From CAZIAK01 sp964537035 (GTDB lineage Bacteria; Planctomycetota; B15-G4), in contig CAZIAK010000068.1 in the NCBI GenBank assembly GCA_964537035.1, forward strand, positions 1-17,945: 17,945 bases of DNA, written 5' to 3'. A program made the position numbers and the translations under genes. Below the pieces are notes generated by a model that was not told the origin of the DNA, made no database searches, and worked only from the letters and a program-made list of their open reading frames with translations. How positions within the stretch are numbered: the first letter of the stretch is position 1; each line of letters opens with the position of its first letter. This document shows, one piece after another, positions 6,888 through 15,953 of the stretch.

Positions 6888-9251
6888 GTGAGCCTTACCA
6901 AGAACCTGACCATTACCAAGGTCCTCATCTTCACCGTGGTGATCGGCTTCTCGATCCTGCTGCTCGGTGGCTACTCGATCTACCAGAGCCAGGCGCCCGT
7001 GCCCGGGCAGGTCGTGACCGAAGACGGCACGGAGCTGTTCGGCCACGACCAGATCATGGGCGGCCAGGCGGTCTACCAGAAGTACGGCCTCATGGACTGG
7101 GGCTCGGTACTCGGACACGGCACCTACTTCGGCCCCGACTTCACCGCCGAGGTGCTCCACCGCCGAGTCGAGCTCATGCGCGACCACTTGGCCATCGACC
7201 TGCGCGGCAAGGCCTACGCTGACCTGGACGTCGCTGACCAAGACTCGGTGGCTGCCGCCGTGCTGCGCACCATCAAGCGCAACCGCTACGTGGACAGCAC
7301 CGACACCCTGACCCTCGGCGCCGCCGACGCCGCAGCCTTCGCCGTCATCGAGAGCGAGCTGCGGGTACGCTTCACCGAAGGCGAGCCCGACCGGGCCCTC
7401 CCCGCGGGCGTCATCGACGAGAGCCACCTGCCCGGCCCCCGCACCTGGGTCGCCGAGGGTGACCAGATTCATCAGGTCGCCGCCTTCTTCTACTGGACCT
7501 CGTGGCTCGCGGGCGCCGAACGACCCAACGACGACACCACCTACACCAACAACTGGCCCTACGATCCCGAGGCGGGCAACACGGTCAGCAAGGGCGCCAT
7601 CCTCTGGAGCGGCGTGTCCGTGGCCGTGCTCCTGCTGCTGCTGCCCCTGATCATCCTGTTCTACTTCAAGGGCAAGTACTGGATGGAGGACGCCTACGAA
7701 GAGGGAGACTTCCCGAAACAAGAGCTCTCCTGGATGCCCGTCTATCCCAGCCAGCGCAAGACGATCAAGTACTTTGTCATCGCCGGCGTGCTGTTCCTTG
7801 TCCAAGCCATGCTCGGCGGATACCTGGCCCACAGCTACGTCGAGGGGACGCACTTCTACGGCATCGACCTCTCGAAGATCCTGCCCTTCACCGTGGCCAA
7901 GACCTGGCACTTGCAGCTGGCGGTCTTCTGGATCGCCACCTCATGGCTCGGCCTCGGTCTCTACATCGCTCCCCTGGTTGGCGGCAAAGAACCCAAAGGC
8001 CAGGGCCTGCTGGTGGACATCCTCTTCGGCGCCGTCGTGCTGGTGGCCGTGGGTTCTCTCGCGGGTGAATGGCTCGGCGTAGCGGGCATGCTCGGCGAGT
8101 GGTGGTGGCTGCTCGGTCACAGTGGCTGGGAGATCATCGAGCTCGGCGTGCTCTGGAAGGGCCTGCTGGCCGTGGGCTTCGTGCTCTGGCTGTTCATCGT
8201 GGGCCGGGCCAGCGTGGGCGCGCTGAAAGCAGACTCAGATCGAGCGAGCCTGGCCAAGCTCTTCCTCGTGGCCGCCGCCGCCATCCCGCTCATGTTCTTG
8301 GCCTCGTTCCTGATCACCCCGGGCACGCACCTGACCATGTCTGATTACTGGCGCTGGTGGGTCATCCATCTCTGGGTCGAAGGCATGTTCGAGGTCTTCG
8401 CCGTGGTGGTCATCGGCCTGCTCTTCGTGAACATGGGCCTGGTCACACGGCGCTCCGCCTCGCGGGCGCTGAAGTTCCAGCTGATCATCTTGCTGGGCAG
8501 CGGTCTGGTGGGCACCGGTCACCACTACTACTGGATCGGCTCCAACGACTTCTGGATCTCAGTGGGCAGCGTGTTCAGCGGACTCGAGGTGATCCCCCTG
8601 ACCTTGCTGGCCATCGAAGCTGTCGAGCAATGGCAGATCATCAAGGACGGCGGCAAGCACTTCCCCTACAAGCACGTGTTCAGCTTCTTGATCGCCGTGG
8701 CCTTCTGGAACATGTTCGGCGCCGGTGTGCTGGGCTTCCTGATCAACCTGCCCATGGTCAGCTACTACGAGCACGGCAGCTTCTTGACGGCGAACCACGG
8801 CCACGCCGCGCTCATGGGTGTGTTCGGCATGCTGGCCATCGCCCTGGCGCTCTATTCCGTGCGCAACGTGGTCAAAGAAGACGCCTGGCCCGACAAGCTG
8901 TTCAGGCTCAGCTTCTGGGGACTCAACGTGGGCCTGCTGGGCATGGTGCTGCTGACCCTCACCCCCATCGGCATCATTCAACTGCAGCACATCGCCGAGT
9001 TCGGCTTCTGGTCAGGCCGCAGTCTTGAGTTCTACCAGGGCGACACGGTGAACACGTTGCTCTGGGTGCGCATCCTGCCCGACACGATCTTCATCGTGCT
9101 CGGCGTGGTGCCCCTGGTGCTCGGCCTGCTGAAGGCGTTCGTCTCCATGCGCCCCGCGACGCCCATCGAAGAAGCGGTGCGCAGCGAAGTGCGGCACCTG
9201 GCTCCACCGCTGGACATCCCCGTGGGCAAGGGCGGCACACCCAGCATCTGA
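6888..9251 (+). CDS. norB: Quinol-dependent nitric oxide reductase (qNOR)
   Basis: Membrane enzyme of the heme-copper oxidase superfamily that reduces two NO to N2O with quinol as electron donor. The 787 residues match the single-subunit qNOR length. There is one N-terminal helix (residues 12-33), then a long hydrophilic periplasmic domain to about 230 with no CxxCH, as expected when no cytochrome c is used. About twelve or more helices follow. Likely ligands include H341 (KTWHLQL), H494 of WVIHLWVEGMFEVF with conserved E498 and E502, H545/H546 (GTGHHYYWIG), and H637 and H639 (ANHGHAALMG). The GTG start at 6888 has GGAG (6876-6879) eight bases upstream. No norC, norD or norQ adjoins it. A standalone enzyme fits NO detoxification or partial denitrification. 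Confidence 0.96.
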   Translation: MSLTKNLTITKVLIFTVVIGFSILLLGGYSIYQSQAPVPGQVVTEDGTELFGHDQIMGGQAVYQKYGLMDWGSVLGHGTYFGPDFTAEVLHRRVELMRDHLAIDLRGKAYADLDVADQDSVAAAVLRTIKRNRYVDSTDTLTLGAADAAAFAVIESELRVRFTEGEPDRALPAGVIDESHLPGPRTWVAEGDQIHQVAAFFYWTSWLAGAERPNDDTTYTNNWPYDPEAGNTVSKGAILWSGVSVAVLLLLLPLIILFYFKGKYWMEDAYEEGDFPKQELSWMPVYPSQRKTIKYFVIAGVLFLVQAMLGGYLAHSYVEGTHFYGIDLSKILPFTVAKTWHLQLAVFWIATSWLGLGLYIAPLVGGKEPKGQGLLVDILFGAVVLVAVGSLAGEWLGVAGMLGEWWWLLGHSGWEIIELGVLWKGLLAVGFVLWLFIVGRASVGALKADSDRASLAKLFLVAAAAIPLMFLASFLITPGTHLTMSDYWRWWVIHLWVEGMFEVFAVVVIGLLFVNMGLVTRRSASRALKFQLIILLGSGLVGTGHHYYWIGSNDFWISVGSVFSGLEVIPLTLLAIEAVEQWQIIKDGGKHFPYKHVFSFLIAVAFWNMFGAGVLGFLINLPMVSYYEHGSFLTANHGHAALMGVFGMLAIALALYSVRNVVKEDAWPDKLFRLSFWGLNVGLLGMVLLTLTPIGIIQLQHIAEFGFWSGRSLEFYQGDTVNTLLWVRILPDTIFIVLGVVPLVLGLLKAFVSMRPATPIEEAVRSEVRHLAPPLDIPVGKGGTPSI

Positions 9252-9265
9252 GCGGCGCGACTTGC

Positions 9266-9309
9266 GCGACGGCCGTGGCCCGGGAGATGGTTCCTCGGGC
9301 CGCGGTCGC
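9266..9309 (+). terminator. norB: Imperfect GC-rich hairpin after norB
   Basis: GCGAC (9266-9270) pairs with GTCGC (9305-9309). After a bulge, CGTGGCCCG (9274-9282) pairs with CGGGCCGCG (9296-9304) including one G-U. A short TTTCGTT follows at 9310. It begins 14 bases after the norB stop. A second small hairpin, ACGCCC/GGGCGT, is at 9333-9348. Confidence 0.5.
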
Positions 9310-9367
9310 TTTCGTTGATGGCAGCCCTGGCCACGCCCCCGCGGGCGTATCTGGTGTGGCATGCGGC

Positions 9368-9396
9368 CTAGCAGCCGTCTCACGGTGGGCTGCTAG
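9368..9396 (-). terminator. 9-bp hairpin containing the stop codon of the minus-strand gene
   Basis: CTAGCAGCC (9368-9376) and GGCTGCTAG (9388-9396) are perfect inverted copies with an 11-base loop. The stop codon at 9393-9395 of the carboxypeptidase-regulatory-like gene lies within one arm. No T-tract follows on either strand. Confidence 0.4.
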
Positions 9397-12035
9397 AGCT
9401 GCACGTCCTTGAAGTCGACAGAGTGCTCTCGCCTCCCGTCGACCATGACCGAGGCGCTGGCCAGAACGACCTGCGTTCCCCGCCCGTCCGCTGAGTTGAC
9501 GAACGTCCTGAGCTCAACCCGATACAGCCCCAGCGGCAAGTCCTCGAACGCAAAATGCGCCTCTTGCTCCCGGCCCAAGAACACACGGGTCTCTTTGCCT
9601 TCACCATCGACGGCCACCACACTGCCGTTGAACGCGTCGCCCGGTTTGCTCGCGTAAGTCACGTCACCTGAAATCACGACCCTGGGTCGTCCCGGGATGA
9701 TCTCCATGTCGAGCAAGAACTCCTGCTCGAAGACCAGATCCACCGCGATGGGCCCGGACGAAGAGTCTCCGTCCCAGGCGACCAACACGCTGGGTCCGAC
9801 AGGCAAGGTCAGCTCGAACTCGCCGTGAACATCCGTCTGCACGGTGGTCGCATCGTCGAAGGAAACACGGGGCCTGACCTCGGCGCCCTCCACGGCCACA
9901 CCCTCGCGCATGACCCGACCGAACACCCGGGGCAGGTGCCGGGCTTGCAGCGTCACCTCGGTCCGCTCCCCCCTGCTCACCGTGGCCTTGCCCTGAATCT
10001 GCTCGACCGTGCTGAGCCGGTAGCTCCCGGGGAACACATCCACCAGGTTGAAGCGGCCCCGCTCGTCGGTCAGCGCGTTCATGCGCGGGTCCTCGGGGCC
10101 AGGAGGGATCTCCCGACGAGCCAGAACACCCACGCCAGCGATCGGCTCGCCCATGGAATCCAGGACGACCCCTGCAAGAACACCCCCTTCAGGCATGACC
10201 AACGTGCCCAGATCGAGGTCCTCTGCGTGAGCCAACTCGATCGTCAGGGGATCGAAGGGCGTCTGCCCGATGAGAGAGGCTGTCAGCCTCCACGTGCCGC
10301 TCGTCAGGTCGTCGATCAGGAAGCGGCCCGCGCTGTCGCTGCGCGCCTTCAGCTGCCGACGCTTGTGCACTTCAACAAGCTCGCGCACCGCCTTGACCGT
10401 GGCCCCCTCCAGCGGGCGACCCCGTTCATCCACGACCTGCCCGGCCAGGGTCGCCACTGGCCACAAGGCAACCGACAACTGGCTCTGCTCGGAGGCGCTC
10501 ACTCCTGGCGCGGTCATGTGATGGTCTGCATAGCCCGGCGCCGAGACCGTCAGCTCGGTGCCAGCCCAACCTGCCATGCGCACCAACACGAACCCCTCGC
10601 CCGACCCCTCTCGGCCAGCAAGTCCTGCTGCGGCGTGGCCGGTGAGCACCTTGAGCCGGGGCTCCAACAGAATGGGACCGCCCGGCTGCTCACCCGGTGC
10701 AACGATCAGCCGGCGCGCCCGGGCACGAGCCTTCGGGACGGGCTCACCGGTCACTGCATCCACGACGGAGAGCAGCAGGCGTGCTTCGCCTCTGACCACC
10801 AGCGTCGGTGCATCACCATCGGTGGTCGTACCCCGCAACACTGCAGGCTCCAGGCCCGGCCCTCCTGCAAGGAGATCGAGCTCGACGGGCGCCAGGCTGT
10901 CGAAGAGAAACACCCCGTTGTCGTCTGTCTCGACTCGGTGATCGCCATCGTCCTGCTCGCGCCATTCGACCAACACCGTGTCATGGTCCTGCGCGTACTC
11001 GACACCTTCCTCTCTGGGACGGGCGACCACACTGAGGCCAGCTCGCGGCTGCCCTGTTCCGTCCACCACCGTGCCCGTCAGCACACCCCCGGGGACGAGC
11101 AGGATGTCACCCAGCTCTCGATCGCCCGGCTGCGCTGACTTCACCAGCAGGTTCGAGTGGACCCACCCGTCGGCGCTGAACTCCACTTCGGTGGTGCCGA
11201 CTCCCATGGCTGTGAGGGTGAACTTGCCCTCGTCATCCGTGCGAGTTTCCAGACGTTCACGCAGGGCCACACGGCCTGCCTCGAACGTGCCCAGCCCGTG
11301 CTGCTGCGCAAAAACCAAGGGCCGCACAAGAACACCCGGAACACCCTGGCCGTCGCCGTCGACCACGCGGCCGGTCCAACTCTGACCTCGCTCCAGGCGC
11401 AGCTCACCCAGGGTGACCAGCGAAGATCTCTCTTCGATCACGGCGATCAACTCCGTGCGGCAAGTGGGGTGTTCGACCATGAGCATGGGCCGCCCGACGT
11501 AGAGGGGCTTCCCGTCAGACCAGCTGACCCATTCATCTCTCGACACCGGAGCCAGGTCGCGGCTCACGATCTCGAAGCTCCCGTCAGCTCGGGAGCGCAC
11601 GGCAGTGAAGCGGCTCCACGGCAGGGGCGTGCTCCCGTCGCCGGCGGAGCTGGTGCCCGGGCCAGCCATCCCCAGAGCTCGACGACCAGAGGCGCTGGGG
11701 ACAAACACAATCAGCGCGTCAGCCAGCGCATTCCCATCGTGGTCGACGAGTCGGCCGAGCACCTGCCAGCGACTCAGGCCACGCTCGTCCACACGGGGCG
11801 GCTCCCGCTGGGCTTGAAGCTTCGTGGGCATGAGACGCGTCGCCGAGGGTGCCCCGCGCTCGTCCGCCACAGCCAGGAGATCAGGTGCGGGAGATCCGCT
11901 GATCTCGCGCAAAGGCTGTTGCAGGGTGGACGGCTCCATGACCGCGGCGCCCTCATCGAGCCAGAGCCATGCGAAGCCCAGCAAGGCGGCCACGCACAGA
12001 GCGCCCAGCAGCAGTCCACTACGCATTCCACACAC
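9393..12035 (-). CDS. Membrane-anchored protein with about seven carboxypeptidase-regulatory-like domains
   Basis: An 880-residue exported protein. Residues 7-26 form a hydrophobic N-terminal anchor or signal. A low-complexity linker follows, then about seven carboxypeptidase-regulatory-like (transthyretin-fold) modules starting near residues 91, 218, 318, 418, 529, 619 and 703. Each begins with a pattern such as GxVVDxxGxPxxGxxV (GRVVDGDGQGVPGVLV, GQVVDERGRPLEGATV). Most later show a TDxxGxF strand, for example TDDEGKFTLT and TDERGRFNLV. No enzymatic domain is visible, so a structural or binding role at the surface is likely. The GTG at 12035 is favoured because GAGGAGG (12044-12050 on the minus strand) lies eight bases upstream. 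An ATG nine bases later is the alternative. It follows the beta-helix lipoprotein gene by 43 bases in the same direction, suggesting co-transcription. Confidence 0.85.
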   Translation of the reverse strand: MCGMRSGLLLGALCVAALLGFAWLWLDEGAAVMEPSTLQQPLREISGSPAPDLLAVADERGAPSATRLMPTKLQAQREPPRVDERGLSRWQVLGRLVDHDGNALADALIVFVPSASGRRALGMAGPGTSSAGDGSTPLPWSRFTAVRSRADGSFEIVSRDLAPVSRDEWVSWSDGKPLYVGRPMLMVEHPTCRTELIAVIEERSSLVTLGELRLERGQSWTGRVVDGDGQGVPGVLVRPLVFAQQHGLGTFEAGRVALRERLETRTDDEGKFTLTAMGVGTTEVEFSADGWVHSNLLVKSAQPGDRELGDILLVPGGVLTGTVVDGTGQPRAGLSVVARPREEGVEYAQDHDTVLVEWREQDDGDHRVETDDNGVFLFDSLAPVELDLLAGGPGLEPAVLRGTTTDGDAPTLVVRGEARLLLSVVDAVTGEPVPKARARARRLIVAPGEQPGGPILLEPRLKVLTGHAAAGLAGREGSGEGFVLVRMAGWAGTELTVSAPGYADHHMTAPGVSASEQSQLSVALWPVATLAGQVVDERGRPLEGATVKAVRELVEVHKRRQLKARSDSAGRFLIDDLTSGTWRLTASLIGQTPFDPLTIELAHAEDLDLGTLVMPEGGVLAGVVLDSMGEPIAGVGVLARREIPPGPEDPRMNALTDERGRFNLVDVFPGSYRLSTVEQIQGKATVSRGERTEVTLQARHLPRVFGRVMREGVAVEGAEVRPRVSFDDATTVQTDVHGEFELTLPVGPSVLVAWDGDSSSGPIAVDLVFEQEFLLDMEIIPGRPRVVISGDVTYASKPGDAFNGSVVAVDGEGKETRVFLGREQEAHFAFEDLPLGLYRVELRTFVNSADGRGTQVVLASASVMVDGRREHSVDFKDVQL

Positions 12036-12078
12036 TCCGGGGGCCTCCTCAGCGCTGGCGAGTCACGTCGATCGGGGT

Positions 12079-13221
12079 TCAGTCATGCCTCACCACGTTG
12101 TCCCGCTGCTCGACGTTTGCGCCGTCTTCCCAGCGCAGCTGCCCGGCCCGGTTGCCTCGCAGGCGGCAGCGCTCTACCAGCCCTCGAGAGCCCACGCGAA
12201 ACAGCACGCCCACGTCGTCTCCGTCCCGCACCAACACGTCGCTGAGCCGAGCCTCACCAGCAGCTGAGACATCGACTCCTGGGCCGTGGCTGTCGTAGAG
12301 GTCTGACGCCGTCAGTGTGAGCAACGCGTCGGACCCCACGGACACCGCAGGATCCAGGCCCTGCAGGCGCAGGCCGTGAGCGACCACCTGGCAACCGTCG
12401 CCCACGACCAGGCCAGCTCCAGGGAGCGTTCCTGGCAAGCTGCCGCCGGTCAGGGTTGACCCGGGAGAGAAGCGCGTGCGCTTTATCGTCGCCCGGGCGC
12501 CTTCGGTCAGGGCAACGGCTGCGCCGCCTGCGATTCTCAAACGGGAGTCGCTCAAGAACACGGCGGCACCGCTCACACCCAGACCCCCGCCCTCGAAGGT
12601 GACGTCGGTCAGGTCCCCGTGGCCCCCGCTGAGCTGCAGTGCTGGCCCGGGGCCGGTGGACGACAGCCCCACGCCCATGAGCCGTAGCCACGGCCCACGG
12701 CTCGTGAGCAGCGGGCCCTCCCCTCGCAACCAGACCTGGTTCGGTTCGACCACACCGCGCTCCGCACCTTCGGCAACGATCGACACCGCCTGACCGATCT
12801 CTAGCGCAGCGGCATGGTGACCAGGCGCCAACACGATGGTGGTGAAGGGCTCGGCGGCAGCCAGGGCCTGGGCCAAGGTGTGAAAGTCGCCGCTGCCGTC
12901 CGCGGCCACACGCACCCGCGCTGCGGACAGCCGCCGCAAGTCTGCCAGCAACGACCCGTCGTCATCGAGAGACCCCAGGTAGGCCGCTCCCGCTCGGGCG
13001 AAGTCGCCGGCGAGTTCATGGCGAAGCCCTGCGGCCCGAGCCGTGCGGAGAGGGACTCCGGCGGACCGCGCCTGACCCAAGCCATCGATGGGCGCCGCCT
13101 TCTCGGCAGCGGGAGCCTGGCTGGCCTCGGTGCCCAGGCGAGTGCTCAGCGCCACCCCGGGAGCGAGACGGCAGCCCACCACGCCCAACAGCATGACCGT
13201 GCAGATCAGTGTCGCTTTCAC
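12079..13221 (-). CDS. Putative lipoprotein with right-handed beta-helix fold
   Basis: With the GTG at 13221 the protein has 380 residues and a short lipoprotein leader. Its lipobox VVGC places the lipidated Cys at 17. GAGG lies nine bases upstream of that GTG. An in-frame ATG at 13260 and an open frame to 13320 exist, but they would bury the leader. After a helical stretch, residues near 110-145 read VRVAADGSGDFHTLAQALAA, the typical opening of pectin-lyase-like beta helices. Short repeats of the type SDSRLRIAGGAAVALTEGA follow to the end. No catalytic residues of a polysaccharide lyase or pectinesterase could be recognised, so a non-enzymatic surface role is possible. It lies between the kinase gene (152 bases upstream) and the carboxypeptidase-regulatory-like gene (43 bases downstream). 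Confidence 0.75.
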   Translation of the reverse strand: MKATLICTVMLLGVVGCRLAPGVALSTRLGTEASQAPAAEKAAPIDGLGQARSAGVPLRTARAAGLRHELAGDFARAGAAYLGSLDDDGSLLADLRRLSAARVRVAADGSGDFHTLAQALAAAEPFTTIVLAPGHHAAALEIGQAVSIVAEGAERGVVEPNQVWLRGEGPLLTSRGPWLRLMGVGLSSTGPGPALQLSGGHGDLTDVTFEGGGLGVSGAAVFLSDSRLRIAGGAAVALTEGARATIKRTRFSPGSTLTGGSLPGTLPGAGLVVGDGCQVVAHGLRLQGLDPAVSVGSDALLTLTASDLYDSHGPGVDVSAAGEARLSDVLVRDGDDVGVLFRVGSRGLVERCRLRGNRAGQLRWEDGANVEQRDNVVRHD

Positions 13222-13373
13222 AACGCACGCCCTCAGGAGAAAGAGAAGGGAGACTCCCATTCGTGGCCATGGTACGGCAACGGCGCGAGCACGCCCGCCC
13301 CGGTCCGTGCGAGGGTCCACTCAGACGTCAGCTTCAAGCTGATGGTGTCCCAGGCCCTGCCCGTCTGACTCGC

Positions 13374-15953
13374 TCAGGCCTTGCCCGGCAGGTCCGCAGC
13401 ACTCACCGACGAGCTGGTCCGCAGCCGACTCTCCTTCAGCCAGCGCGCCACGGTCTCGAAGAAGACCTTCTTGTCGAGTGGCTTGGCGATGTAGTCGTCC
13501 ATGCCGGCTGCCAGGCACTTCTGCCTGTCGCTGACCATGGCGTTGGCGGTCAGGGCCACGATGGGCACGGCCGCGATGGGGCCGTCCAGCTCGCGAATGG
13601 CTGCGCAGGCACCGTAGCCATCGAGGCCCGGCATCTGGCAGTCCATCAGGATCAGGTCGTAGCTCTTCAGGGATGCCAGCTCCACGCTCTGCAGCCCGTT
13701 CTCCGCCGTGTCGACGTCCAACCCGACGCCGGTCAACAGGTGACTCGCAATGCGTCGATTCACCGCGTTGTCTTCCACAAGCAGGATCGTGCCCGAAACC
13801 GCCCCGTCGCTGAAGGCCTCAGACTCCTGGGTCGCCCCGGCGCCTTCGCCCCTGGACGCTGTGCCGGGGAGCAAGCTCAACAGCTCGTCCCTCAGGGACT
13901 TGAAAGCCACTGGCTTCGAGACGGCGCCAGCGAACCCACCGGCCTTGAGAGTCGAAAGGGCTGGTCGCTGCTTCGCCGACGTGACCAGGATCATGCGCAG
14001 GTCATCGAACATGACCAGGTCATTCAGCTCATGAGCCAACGAGTGATCCCGGCGAGAGGGCAGCAGCTCGTCGACGGCGACGAATACAAACGGGTCCTGA
14101 TCCTGGACGCCCTGCTGCAACCACTTCAGCGCCTCGCCACCATCGCTGGCCATCTCGCTGCGACAGCCCATGCGACGGAGGTGGTTTCTGATCAGACGCC
14201 GGCTCGATTCCAGGTCACTGACCACGAGCACACGGCGGCCCTCAAGAGCCGCCAGATCGCCTCGTAGGTCGTCGCTGTCCTGGCCCACCAGGAAGCCGAT
14301 CTCGACCCAGAAGTTCGAGCCTTCCCCTTCGACACTCTGCACGCCGATGCGGCCGCCCATCAACTCGCAGAGCTCCTGGGTGATGGCCAGACCCAGACCG
14401 CTGCCACCGTGGTGCCTCGAGGTGGACGCGTCCGCCTGGGTGAACTTCTCGAACAAGCGGGGCAACACCTGAGCGGGGATGCCGCAGCCCGTGTCCCGCA
14501 CTTCGAACAGCAGCGTCGCCTCGCCCTCACTGCCTTCGACGACAGTCACTTCGAGAGCGACCTCGCCGTGGTCAGTGAACTTGATCCCGTTGCCTACCAG
14601 GTTCAGCAAGATCTGGCGCAGGCGCAGGGGGTCGCCCCTGAGCTTCGCAGGCACCCCGTCGGCCACCCTGGTGACGAAGGCGATCTGCTTGAGGGTGGCA
14701 CGGGACCGCACGCCGTCTTCTACCGCGCGCAGCACCGTGGCCAGCTCGAACTCCACGGTCTCCAGCTCGAGACGGCCCGCTTCGATGCGCGACAGATCGA
14801 GGATGTCGTTGAGCAGGGCCAACATCGAGTCGGCGCAAGACTGGATCGTGGAGACGAACTCATGCTGCTCGGTGTCCAGGTCCGTGCCCATGGCCAGCTC
14901 GGCCATGCCGATGATGCCGTTCATGGGCGTACGGATCTCGTGGCTCATGTTGGCCAGGAACTCGCTCTTCGAACGGTTCGCCTCCTGAGCCTGGCGCTTG
15001 GCCTCCGTGAGGCGCTGCTCGGTCTCCGCCCTGTGCGTGGCGTCGTGCAGGGTCAGAACCAGACGCTGGTTCCAGTGGGCCACGGTGACGTCGTAGTGGC
15101 GCTGGGTCAGCGGCTGCACCAGCTGCACCTCGCGACTGGTGTCCCGTGTGAGCGCCAGTGCCGGTAGCCGGTCCTCCTCGGCGAGCGACTCGAACCACTG
15201 CGGGATGTGCTTGTGTGACTCGGGCAACGCGGCGATCAACGCCTCGGCTGCCGGGTTGGTGAGCACCGTATCGAACGATGTCTCGGCGCCTGGGGAGAAC
15301 ACGGGTTCCAAGACGAAGAGGGCGTCTTGCATCTGCTCCAGGGTGGTCTGCATGCCCGTCTCTGCCGCCAGACGTTGGGCGTGCTCGCGCCGTGTGCAAG
15401 CCAGCCAGTGACCGGCGAGCAAGACCATGGCGCCCAGAGCGCTGATCATCATCAGCAGATGAAAGGTGTGCTGCAGTGGCTCGGGTACGACAGATGGGAT
15501 CTCCCCAACCTGGGCCTCCCAAACCCACAGCGCCGCCATGGTCAAGGACGACACCAGCCCCATGAGCATGGCCGAGCCAAAGCCCAGGACAAGGCAACCC
15601 AGCAGGGGCAGGGCCAGGAACCAGCTCAGGAGCGGTGTATCGATGCCCCCACCCGGCACGATGGTCAGCACCAACACGCCGTAGAGAATGCTCAGCTGGG
15701 CCAGCGCACACAGCCGCAGGGAAACGCCCCGGCGCACGGCCAGCAGGACCCCCAGGTTGATCACCTCCGCGCAGCCGATGGCCCACACACACGGCCAGTA
15801 GCCGACCCAGACCCAGAGCAGCATGGCCGGGAGGCCGACGATCAGGAACACCTTCGAGCAGCCAGCCACGATATCCCCCAGGCCGCCGTCCTCCTGGTGG
15901 GCGGTGGGGTGGGTCAGCTCTCGAACGGAGCGAAGGGTCTGGAGCAGCGACAT
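13374..15953 (-). CDS. Hybrid sensor histidine kinase with six membrane helices and two receiver domains
   Basis: An 859-residue inner-membrane kinase. Six helices span about residues 35-195. A PAS-like segment and a short coiled coil follow, then HisKA with phospho-accepting H338 (NMSHEIRTPMNG). The ATPase domain has an N box (LLNLVGNGIKF), G1 (DTGCGI), F box (FEKFTQAD) and G2 (GGSGLGLAI). The first receiver is divergent: D628 sits in VAVDELLPS, without the usual MPxxDG, although SKP is kept. The second receiver is complete, with LLVEDN, D771 in LMDCQMPGLDG, and AKP. There is no HPt domain, so phosphate must pass to a separate protein. The ATG at 15953 fits the family better than a TTG at 16025, which would add 24 residues; neither has a good ribosome-binding site. 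It is divergent from the PilZ-methyltransferase gene. Confidence 0.92.
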   Translation of the reverse strand: MSLLQTLRSVRELTHPTAHQEDGGLGDIVAGCSKVFLIVGLPAMLLWVWVGYWPCVWAIGCAEVINLGVLLAVRRGVSLRLCALAQLSILYGVLVLTIVPGGGIDTPLLSWFLALPLLGCLVLGFGSAMLMGLVSSLTMAALWVWEAQVGEIPSVVPEPLQHTFHLLMMISALGAMVLLAGHWLACTRREHAQRLAAETGMQTTLEQMQDALFVLEPVFSPGAETSFDTVLTNPAAEALIAALPESHKHIPQWFESLAEEDRLPALALTRDTSREVQLVQPLTQRHYDVTVAHWNQRLVLTLHDATHRAETEQRLTEAKRQAQEANRSKSEFLANMSHEIRTPMNGIIGMAELAMGTDLDTEQHEFVSTIQSCADSMLALLNDILDLSRIEAGRLELETVEFELATVLRAVEDGVRSRATLKQIAFVTRVADGVPAKLRGDPLRLRQILLNLVGNGIKFTDHGEVALEVTVVEGSEGEATLLFEVRDTGCGIPAQVLPRLFEKFTQADASTSRHHGGSGLGLAITQELCELMGGRIGVQSVEGEGSNFWVEIGFLVGQDSDDLRGDLAALEGRRVLVVSDLESSRRLIRNHLRRMGCRSEMASDGGEALKWLQQGVQDQDPFVFVAVDELLPSRRDHSLAHELNDLVMFDDLRMILVTSAKQRPALSTLKAGGFAGAVSKPVAFKSLRDELLSLLPGTASRGEGAGATQESEAFSDGAVSGTILLVEDNAVNRRIASHLLTGVGLDVDTAENGLQSVELASLKSYDLILMDCQMPGLDGYGACAAIRELDGPIAAVPIVALTANAMVSDRQKCLAAGMDDYIAKPLDKKVFFETVARWLKESRLRTSSSVSAADLPGKA

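Noticed and set aside
9825..12245. Long plus-strand frames (437 and 362 codons) opposite the carboxypeptidase-regulatory-like and lipoprotein genes
   Set aside because: They are antisense to frames with signal sequence, repeats and ribosome-binding site. Their own sequences are His/Arg/Pro-rich without domains.
13329..13341. Palindrome CAGCTTCAAGCTG between the kinase and lipoprotein genes
   Set aside because: The RNA stem would be only five pairs, with no T-tract and no nearby promoter. It is likely chance.
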